From an uncultured delta proteobacterium (GTDB lineage Bacteria; Desulfobacterota; Desulfobulbia; Desulfobulbales; Desulfocapsaceae): a stretch of 64,000 bases of DNA. The first letter of the stretch is position 1. Every line of letters starts with the position of its first letter. Below the pieces are notes generated by a model that was not told where the DNA came from, did not search any database, and saw only the letters and a program-made list of their open reading frames with translations. Shown one piece after another: positions 35,395 to 42,038 of the stretch. Location: NCBI GenBank assembly GCA_903875445.1, contig CAIQWD010000068.1, forward strand, positions 62,001 to 126,000, written 5' to 3'. The position numbers were made by a program, and so were the translations under genes.

Positions 35395-37371
35395 ATGCCG
35401 CAACCGACCGACCAGCCCCAGCTCACCCCGGCAATCGTCGCCGAACAGCTGACCAAGAGCTTTGCCGCGACCACCGCCGTGCAAGAGTTGAGCCTGAGCG
35501 TCTTTCCCGGCGAGATTTTCGGCCTCGTCGGTCCGGACGGGGCAGGCAAATCGACGAGTCTCAGGATGCTGGCGACGATCATGAACCCCGACTCCGGTTC
35601 GGCCAGGGTAGCGGGCTTCGACATTGCCCGAGAAGCGGCAAGCGTCAAGGACCACCTTGCCTACATGAGCCAGAAATTCGGCCTGTACCAGGATCTCACC
35701 GTCGGTGAGAATATCAGCTTTTATGCCGACCTCTACGGCATGAGCCGAAAAGGCAGGCAGGCCCGCATCGAGGAGTTGCTCGACTTCAGCCACATGCGGC
35801 CCTTTATCCGCCGCCGGGCCGGCGACCTCTCCGGCGGCATGAAGCAGAAGCTGCAACTGGTCTGCGCCCTCATCCACACCCCGAAAGTCCTCCTCCTCGA
35901 CGAACCGACCAACGGCGTCGATCCGGTGAGCCGCCGGGACTTCTGGCGCATCCTCCACCGCCTGCGCCGGGAACAGGTCGCCATCCTCCTCTCGACCGCC
36001 TATCTCGACGAAGCGGAACGCTGCGACCGGGTCGGCCTCATCGACCACGGCCGGCTCATGGCGACCGGCACGCCCGCGGAAATCAAAAAACTCATGGGCG
36101 GCCATATTCTGGCGATCAAAAGCCCCAAAGCCCGGAAAATCGTCGGCCTTTTACGCGGCCTGCCCTTTGCCAAAAGTGTCAACCTCTTCGGCGACACCGT
36201 CCATCTCGTCTGTGCCTCGGGCACGGGATGCGCCGGCCAGATCGCCACCCTGCTCGACCAGGCGAAAATCGACTACCAACAGCTGCGCGAGATCGAGCCG
36301 ACGCTTGAGGACATCTTCGTCAGCCTCCTTGGCGACAGCGGCGAAGCAGCGCAATTGCCGGCGGCGGAGCAGGTTGTTGTGCACGCCGGCATTAAAAAGG
36401 ATGCGACACCGGCGGTGCAGGTAGAACATCTGACCCGCCGTTTCGGCACCTTCACCGCCGTCGACGACGTCAGTTTCACCGTGCAAAAAGGCGAGATTTT
36501 CGGTTTTTTAGGCCCGAACGGCGCCGGCAAGAGCACCACCATCCGCATGCTCTGCGGTCTGCTCGGCCCGACCTCGGGCAGCGGCATGGTCGGCGGCTCG
36601 GATATCCGCCTGGAAGCGGAGCATATCAAACAGCACATCGGCTATATGAGCCAGAAATTCTCGCTCTACGAGGATCTCACCGTCAGCGAAAACATCGATT
36701 TTTACGGCGGTATCTATGGACTTTCCGGCAGTCGTCTGGCCGAGCGCCGCAACTGGGCACTGGCCATGGCCGGTCTTGAGCAACATAAAACCAGTCTGAC
36801 CTCAATCCTCAGCGGCGGCTGGAAGCAGCGGCTGGCCCTGGCCTGCGCCATTCTCCACGAACCGCCGATCATCTTCCTCGACGAACCGACCAGCGGCGTC
36901 GACCCTTTGAGCCGGCGGCGGTTCTGGGATCTCATCTATGCCATGGCCGAGCAGGGCATCACCGTCTTCGTCACCACCCACTATATGGAAGAGGCGGAAT
37001 ACTGCGACCGCATCGCCCTTATCTACGGCGGCAAAATGATCGCCTCGGGTTCGCCTCTGGAGCTGAAGACCGAGGTCATGCGCGATAAAATCATCGACCT
37101 GCGCTGCCCCGAACCGCAAGAGCTGATCGCCCCGCTGAAGGGGTTGACGGAGATCCGCGACGCCGCCCTGTTCGGCACCGGGCTGCATCTCGTCACCCCG
37201 GATGCCGCGGCCGCCGAGGCGGCAGTGCGGCGTCTCCTGACAGATCTCAACATTACCGAGGTTGCCATGGAAACCATCATGCCGAGCATGGAAGATGTCT
37301 TTATTTCGCTCATCGAAGAAGTTGATAGGCGTAACGGCCAGACCCAAGGCAAACCGGAGGCCCGGCCATGA
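35395..37371 (+). CDS. ybhF: ABC transporter with two fused ATPase domains (YbhF-like)
   Basis: The 658-residue protein (ATG at 35395) contains two complete nucleotide-binding domains. NBD1 has Walker A GPDGAGKST, signature LSGGMKQKL and Walker B LLLDEPTNGVDP. NBD2 has GPNGAGKST, LSGGWKQRL and IFLDEPTSGVDP. Both are of the ABC-2/DrrA type with C-terminal regulatory tails (PTLEDIFVSLL and PSMEDVFISLI). This double ATPase is diagnostic of YbhF. It drives the permeases encoded by the next two genes and starts 13 bases after ybhG. Confidence 0.94.
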   Translation: MPQPTDQPQLTPAIVAEQLTKSFAATTAVQELSLSVFPGEIFGLVGPDGAGKSTSLRMLATIMNPDSGSARVAGFDIAREAASVKDHLAYMSQKFGLYQDLTVGENISFYADLYGMSRKGRQARIEELLDFSHMRPFIRRRAGDLSGGMKQKLQLVCALIHTPKVLLLDEPTNGVDPVSRRDFWRILHRLRREQVAILLSTAYLDEAERCDRVGLIDHGRLMATGTPAEIKKLMGGHILAIKSPKARKIVGLLRGLPFAKSVNLFGDTVHLVCASGTGCAGQIATLLDQAKIDYQQLREIEPTLEDIFVSLLGDSGEAAQLPAAEQVVVHAGIKKDATPAVQVEHLTRRFGTFTAVDDVSFTVQKGEIFGFLGPNGAGKSTTIRMLCGLLGPTSGSGMVGGSDIRLEAEHIKQHIGYMSQKFSLYEDLTVSENIDFYGGIYGLSGSRLAERRNWALAMAGLEQHKTSLTSILSGGWKQRLALACAILHEPPIIFLDEPTSGVDPLSRRRFWDLIYAMAEQGITVFVTTHYMEEAEYCDRIALIYGGKMIASGSPLELKTEVMRDKIIDLRCPEPQELIAPLKGLTEIRDAALFGTGLHLVTPDAAAAEAAVRRLLTDLNITEVAMETIMPSMEDVFISLIEEVDRRNGQTQGKPEARP

Positions 37372-38501
37372 AACTGCGCCGCCTGGCCGCCGTGGCCCGC
37401 AAAGAATCCCTGCATCTTATCCGCGACTGGCGGAGCCTGACCCTTGCCCTGGCCATTCCGCTCCTCCTCATTCTCCTTTACGGCTACGCCCTGACCCTTG
37501 ACCTGCGCAACGTCCCGGCCGTCGTCTGGGACCAGAGTCAGAGCCCGGAGAGCCGGGAACTGCTCAGCCTGTTTGCCAGCTCTCCCTATTTTACCGTCAA
37601 GGGCTATCGCCATAACTATCTAGAACTGCAGGAGGATCTCGACCGGGGGCGGGCGATGGTCGCCATCGTCGTTCCCGGCGATTTCGCCGCCAAGGTGCAG
37701 GCGGCAAAACCGGTGCAGATCCAGATCATCGGCGACGGCAGCGATGCCAACACCTCGCGCCTTGCCATGAACTACGCCGCCAATATCGGGGCAATCTACG
37801 CCCGCACGGTCAGCTCGGAACAGATGCTCCTGCAGGGCCGCGGCAAGCTCAAGCAGCCGGTGGAGCTCGCCCAGCGCGCCTGGTACAACCCCGGTCTCAG
37901 GAGCCAGAATGTCCTCATCCCCGGCATCATTGCTCTCGTCATGATCGTCGTCGCCGCCCTTCTCACCAGCACGACCATCGCCAAAGAATGGGAGATGGGA
38001 ACCATGGAGCAGTTGATCTCTACCCCGCTGCGCGGCCCGGAACTGATCTTCGGGAAGATCGTCCCCTATTTCTGCATCGGCATGATCGATGTGGTGCTGG
38101 CCGTCCTCATGGGCAAGTGGATCTTCGATGTGCCGATCGTCGGCAACGCCGCCCTGCTCTTCGCCATGTCCGCCCTGTTTTTGACAGGTGCCCTGTTTTT
38201 CGGGCTGATGCTCAGCATCAAACTGAAATCCCAGGTGTTGGCCAATCAACTGGCGATAATCGCCGGCTTTCTGCCGACTCTCTTGCTCAGCGGTTTCGTC
38301 TTCGCCATCGAGAACATGCCGATCCCCCTGCAGATCCTCACCTACATCGTCCCGGCCCGCTACTTCATTGCCATTCTCCGCGGCATTTATTTGAAGGGTA
38401 TCGGTCTTGAGATCCTCTGGCTGAACGCCCTGTTTCTGGCGATCTACGCCCTGCTGATGATGGTTGTCGCTAACCGCAAATTCACCTTCAAACTGGAGTA
38501 G
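37368..38501 (+). CDS. ybhS: ABC-2 type permease (YbhS-like)
   Basis: The 377-residue protein has one N-terminal TM (about 22-42), a large extracytoplasmic domain (about 45-175) and five C-terminal TM helices. The ABC-2 signature EWEMGTMEQLISTPLRGPELIFGK lies in parts around residue 205. It overlaps the ATPase gene by four bases (ATGA). It is one half of the heterodimeric transmembrane channel. The E. coli system has been linked to chloramphenicol, cefoperazone and cation tolerance; the natural substrate here is unknown. Confidence 0.92.
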   Translation: MKLRRLAAVARKESLHLIRDWRSLTLALAIPLLLILLYGYALTLDLRNVPAVVWDQSQSPESRELLSLFASSPYFTVKGYRHNYLELQEDLDRGRAMVAIVVPGDFAAKVQAAKPVQIQIIGDGSDANTSRLAMNYAANIGAIYARTVSSEQMLLQGRGKLKQPVELAQRAWYNPGLRSQNVLIPGIIALVMIVVAALLTSTTIAKEWEMGTMEQLISTPLRGPELIFGKIVPYFCIGMIDVVLAVLMGKWIFDVPIVGNAALLFAMSALFLTGALFFGLMLSIKLKSQVLANQLAIIAGFLPTLLLSGFVFAIENMPIPLQILTYIVPARYFIAILRGIYLKGIGLEILWLNALFLAIYALLMMVVANRKFTFKLE

Positions 38502-38505
38502 GCCT

Positions 38506-39633
38506 TTGGGACGACGTCTTTTATGCATGCTCATTAAGGAGTTTTTGCAGATGCTGCGCGACCCGCGGATGCGGGTGGTGGTCTTCGGCACGCCGGTAAT
38601 TCAGATGACCATCATGGCCTTTGCCCTGACCACCGATGTCACCAACATCCGCCTGGCGGTGCTCGACATGGACAAGACGCCCGCCTCGCGGGAATTCATC
38701 AGCGCCTTTACCGCCGGCGAATATTTCCGCATCTCGGCTACACTTGCAGCCGAGAACGAGATCACCCCCATCCTTGATCGCGCCGAGGCCCGGGCGGTCC
38801 TGCAGATCCCCGTAGGTTTCAGTAAGGACCTGTACAACGGCCGGACCGCCACCATCCAGCTTTTAACCGACGGCACCGACAGCAACAGTACCGCCATCGT
38901 CCAGGGCTATGCCGGTTATATCCTCGGCGACTACAACGACCGTATGTTGAAAAAGCGCCTGGCGAAAAAGGGCATCACCACCCCGCCGGTGCAAATCGAC
39001 ACCGCCAACCGCGCCTGGTACAACGCCAACCAGGAGAGCCATTTTTATTATGTGCCGTCGCTCATCGCCACCATGCTCTTTATCTTCAGTCTGCTCTTGA
39101 CCAGCATCGGCATCGTCCGGGAAAAGGAGATCGGCACCATCGAACAGGTCATGGTGACGCCGATTCGCCGCATCGAATTCATCCTCGGCAAGACCATCCC
39201 CTATATGATCACCGGCTATATCTCGATGTCGTTCATGCTCATCGTTGCCTATCTTATTTTCGGCGTCCATGTCCGGGGCAGCATCATCCTCCTCTACGGC
39301 CTAACCGGCATCTATCTTGCCGGCAATATGGGTATCGCTCTGATCATCAGCGGCAGCGCCCGTACCCAGCAGCAGGCTCTGCTCACCAGCTTTCTCGTGC
39401 TCATGCCCTCGGTTATGCTCAGCGGTTTCATGTTCCCGATCACCAACATGCCCGAACCGGTGCGCATCGCCACCTTCGGCAACCCGATGCGCTGGTACCT
39501 GGAGATCCTCCGCTTCATCGTCATGAAGGATGTCGGCATCGCCTCGATCTGGCCGGCGGTCCTCGCCCAGACATGCCTGACCCTGACCTTTCTTACTGTC
39601 GCCGTGCGGCGTTTCAAAAAGACCTTGTCGTGA
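38506..39633 (+). CDS. ybhR: ABC-2 type permease (YbhR-like)
   Basis: The 375-residue protein has the same topology as its neighbour, with signature EKEIGTIEQVMVTPIRRIEF. I place the start at the TTG (38506) because GGAG lies seven bases upstream inside the end of the previous gene. An ATG at 38527 is the alternative, and the open frame extends back to 38464 within ybhS without a better signal. It is the second membrane half of the exporter and the last gene of the operon, followed by a strong hairpin terminator. Confidence 0.9.
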   Translation: MGRRLLCMLIKEFLQMLRDPRMRVVVFGTPVIQMTIMAFALTTDVTNIRLAVLDMDKTPASREFISAFTAGEYFRISATLAAENEITPILDRAEARAVLQIPVGFSKDLYNGRTATIQLLTDGTDSNSTAIVQGYAGYILGDYNDRMLKKRLAKKGITTPPVQIDTANRAWYNANQESHFYYVPSLIATMLFIFSLLLTSIGIVREKEIGTIEQVMVTPIRRIEFILGKTIPYMITGYISMSFMLIVAYLIFGVHVRGSIILLYGLTGIYLAGNMGIALIISGSARTQQQALLTSFLVLMPSVMLSGFMFPITNMPEPVRIATFGNPMRWYLEILRFIVMKDVGIASIWPAVLAQTCLTLTFLTVAVRRFKKTLS

Positions 39634-39704
39634 CAGAAGTTCTTTTACATACTACAAAGTAATGTATAAAAATCGTTCGCCAAAGGAACCCGCCTGCGAA
39701 AAGA

Positions 39705-39747
39705 AAAACGCTGCAAATTCCAATCAAGCAGGAATGTGCAGCGTTTT
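39705..39747. terminator. Strong, probably bidirectional terminator
   Basis: AAAACGCTGCA (39705-39715) pairs with TGCAGCGTTTT (39737-39747), with an inner ATTCC/GGAAT stem (39717-39721 and 39731-39735) after a one-base bulge on each side. T residues follow on the plus strand and a run of A precedes. It separates the exporter operon from the oppositely oriented small gene at 39778. Confidence 0.8.
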
Positions 39748-39777
39748 ACCTAAAACGACCAAGCTAAGGGATGAATA

Positions 39778-39948
39778 CTACCAGCGATCGGTACCGATGA
39801 AATCGTTTACATCGCTGCAGGTAACTCGCTCACTTTCTAAAAGTCCGTCAAAATCTCTCTTGTTCTCAGAGTTGTCGTTGACGGTGCATACGTACTCATG
39901 GCCTTCTTTATCATTTACCCATACCAGGGATCCAAAATCATTATTCAT
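39778..39948 (-). CDS. Small conserved-looking protein, 56 residues
   Basis: MNNDFGSLVWVNDKEGHEYV is followed by an acidic helix and a C-terminal CSDVNDFIGTDRW. GAGG lies seven bases before this ATG; another ATG four codons earlier is less well placed. I have a weak memory of similar short proteins (GSLVWV-DKEG-EYVC ... DVN-GT-RW) in related bacteria, with no known function. Two Cys residues might bind metal or form a disulfide. It stands alone, with 180 bases of gene-free sequence upstream (39949-40128). Confidence 0.65.
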   Translation of the reverse strand: MNNDFGSLVWVNDKEGHEYVCTVNDNSENKRDFDGLLESERVTCSDVNDFIGTDRW

Positions 39949-40128
39949 AAAATACCTCATCGGTTTTATTCTTAGGGCATAAGCATCGAGGTGATGCTTC
40001 CAGCTACCTCAGACAGTAAACCCGATGTGCCACAAGACAATGGTTTAAGGTTTAAAAGAGTTGGATCTTACTCGTAGGTCGCCATCGGTTCTCCATTTTC
40101 GAAAAACAGAGTGACTCAGGAGTCCATC

Positions 40129-40581
40129 TTACTCAGCTAACTGCCGACGAATCTCTTCCATCCTCCGACGGTTCTTACCCAGGTCGGAATATCCGAGGCG
40201 AGAAGCGGAGCGAACATGAAGCAGCCGTTTTTCGCCATCCAGCAGGAATTCTCCGTCATCTACGAACAGGGTGGTACGAAACTCAACACGTAAGTAACCG
40301 GGATGTTCTTCGATAATCGTGGTATCTGCCCGATTCAAAAGTGCCCTCTTCAAGCGGACAACTGCAGCATCGGGGTCGTCATCGAAAATGAGCGGCGCGA
40401 TGCGATGCGACTCGTCCACCGCCTGACTTGATACACAATTGGGTGATCCAGGGCATGCTGTCAACTGGCCACCCTGTATTCCGAGATTACCGGGCTGTTT
40501 TCCGGCGCAGGCCACCAGGATACTCGATAATAAGCTCATCACTATGATCCATTGCATACGTCTGGCTTTATACTTTCTCAA
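40129..40581 (-). CDS. DUF1499 lipoprotein
   Basis: The 150-residue protein has a signal sequence with lipobox ILVACAG (Cys 25). The DUF1499 pattern follows: CPGSPNCVSSQA, then HRIAPLIFDDDP, YLRVEFRTTLFVDDGEFLLD and SASRLGYSDLGKNRRRMEEIR. DUF1499 proteins are small periplasmic or membrane proteins without known function. The first start is a TTG overlapping the stop of the previous gene (TTGA); an ATG eight codons in is the alternative. It is translationally coupled to the TIM-barrel gene. Confidence 0.87.
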   Translation of the reverse strand: MRKYKARRMQWIIVMSLLSSILVACAGKQPGNLGIQGGQLTACPGSPNCVSSQAVDESHRIAPLIFDDDPDAAVVRLKRALLNRADTTIIEEHPGYLRVEFRTTLFVDDGEFLLDGEKRLLHVRSASRLGYSDLGKNRRRMEEIRRQLAE

Positions 40582-41372
40582 CCTGCAAACAGGGCCTTTA
40601 GCTTCTCTCGGCTGGCTACAAGCATTCCGCGGTCTTGATCGAACACCTCCAGGGTCAGGGTATCATCATAGCCGATGGCTTTGAGGCTCCGCGCCAATTC
40701 CGCAAAATTGACAGTGCCCTTGCCAATAGCCAGATGATCGTCTCGCCGACCGTGATTGTCGCTGAAGTGCAGATGGCCTATCCGCTTGCCGAACCGCTCC
40801 ACCAGCTTCTGCAAGCGTCCTCCCTTCTGATCGGCGATATGGGCGTGCCCGGTGTCAAGGGTCAGTTGCAGGCTGGGGAAGGCCTGGAAGATCTCTGCGA
40901 AATCCTCCGGCTCGACCCCCAGCAGGTTGCGGGGAAACATATTTTCAAGACAAATCGTCAGGTTAAGCCGTTCTGCGTCGGCAACCATCTCCGCCAGAAA
41001 GTCAAAGGCATAAGCCTTGACCATAGCCTGCACAAAGACCCCCATGCCACCTACCATGCTGGGGTGCAAAACCACTTTCTCGGCCCCAAGGTCCGTCGCC
41101 ACATTGAGGGAGTGATGCATCTCGGCAATGGATGCCCGCCGCAGGCTCTCGGTGAGATCGGCGGTAGTCAGAAAGGTGGGCAGATGACAGACCAGCCCCA
41201 GGCCATGAGCCTGCAAGGCCATAACGATATCATTCCTGGCGGCGGCGAGAATGCTGTGATGGGCCATCGGCGGATCCATGGCCAATTCCAGATAGTCGAA
41301 CCCCAACCTGGCAATGCTGTCGATTTCATCCAAAACCGGCATAACCGGGAAATTCATGGCGCCAAACCGCAT
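40578..41372 (-). CDS. Sugar phosphate isomerase/epimerase-like TIM barrel
   Basis: The 264-residue protein is an AP endonuclease 2/xylose isomerase-like barrel. Metal-ligand segments are LTICLENMFPRN (Glu), LTLDTGHAHI (Asp and His), GHLHFSDNHGRRDDHLAIG (His) and TLTLEVFD (Glu), which together fit a divalent metal site. It could epimerise or isomerise a sugar or related compound; no substrate can be read from sequence. It sits between a zinc-ribbon protein gene (eight bases upstream) and the DUF1499 gene. Confidence 0.85.
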   Translation of the reverse strand: MRFGAMNFPVMPVLDEIDSIARLGFDYLELAMDPPMAHHSILAAARNDIVMALQAHGLGLVCHLPTFLTTADLTESLRRASIAEMHHSLNVATDLGAEKVVLHPSMVGGMGVFVQAMVKAYAFDFLAEMVADAERLNLTICLENMFPRNLLGVEPEDFAEIFQAFPSLQLTLDTGHAHIADQKGGRLQKLVERFGKRIGHLHFSDNHGRRDDHLAIGKGTVNFAELARSLKAIGYDDTLTLEVFDQDRGMLVASREKLKALFAG

Positions 41373-41380
41373 ACGTTACC

Positions 41381-41728
41381 TCACAAAGTGTACCATACCT
41401 GCTCTTCTTTTTTGCATGCCCGGGCCAATCCCATATGTCGCAAGGTTGAAAAACGGGTACGAAACTCGTGTTCACCGATCCCCAGTTCACTACAGATCTG
41501 TTCGAGTGTGGCAGGGCCTTTGACCTTCAACACATCGACACACAGTTGCAATTCATCCGTGAGGCTCACACCTTTGGAAACGGTCCTGGAGGCCGTGTAA
41601 ACGGCCCAGGGATCACAGGTTTTGAGAACCGCAACGGCATCAATATAACAGTCTTCACAAAGAATCAGACCATTATGCTCATGGACATCCTGCCCTGCTA
41701 TCTTCGCTGCACATTTGCCACAATTCAT
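41381..41728 (-). CDS. Zinc-ribbon/winged-helix protein, function unknown
   Basis: The 115-residue protein starts at the ATG after GGAGGAGACAAAA; the longer frame to 41770 is not needed. It opens with CGKCAAKI and LCEDCYID, two CxxC pairs that would bind zinc. A winged-helix-like C-terminal half follows (ATLEQICSELGIGEHEF then TLRHMGLARACKKEEQ). It is probably a small DNA-binding or adaptor protein. It leads the three-gene run to the TIM-barrel and DUF1499 genes. Confidence 0.7.
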   Translation of the reverse strand: MNCGKCAAKIAGQDVHEHNGLILCEDCYIDAVAVLKTCDPWAVYTASRTVSKGVSLTDELQLCVDVLKVKGPATLEQICSELGIGEHEFRTRFSTLRHMGLARACKKEEQVWYTL

Positions 41729-42038
41729 TTTTGTCTCCTCCTGTGCCGGTTTTGACATTGCACGGCACATGGAATGCGCCTCTGAATGCCCAAGTGTAAT
41801 GAAGAACCTTATAGGAACAAACTGAGATTTTAAAGAGTTATTTTAATATATATCCCCTTTCCGACGGTGTGTAAATTTACAATAATTTCATTTTAGAGTA
41901 AGGTGCTCACATGCTTTTGGATCTCTACCAACCGAAGGTCTTCAATCATGTCTTCCTGTAACATTTTGAGCAGATGGCCCGCAGCAGCAAAACCCTGAAA
42001 CGCCTTAACCTGATTATTGGCAACCGATAAGCCATTCT
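41729..42038. other. 310-base divergent gap before the CNB/AAA/polyferredoxin gene
   Basis: No gene is seen. It must contain promoters for both directions. The one notable element is the palindrome TGTAAATTTACA. A short purine-poor leader precedes the ATG at 42039, and I see no canonical ribosome binding site there. Confidence 0.5.
41870..41881. promoter_or_regulatory. Palindrome TGTAAATTTACA
   Basis: A perfect 12-bp palindrome 158 bases before the fusion gene at 42039 and 142 bases before the zinc-ribbon gene on the other side. It could be an operator for a dimeric regulator. Its AT-rich core makes a chance origin possible. Confidence 0.35.
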
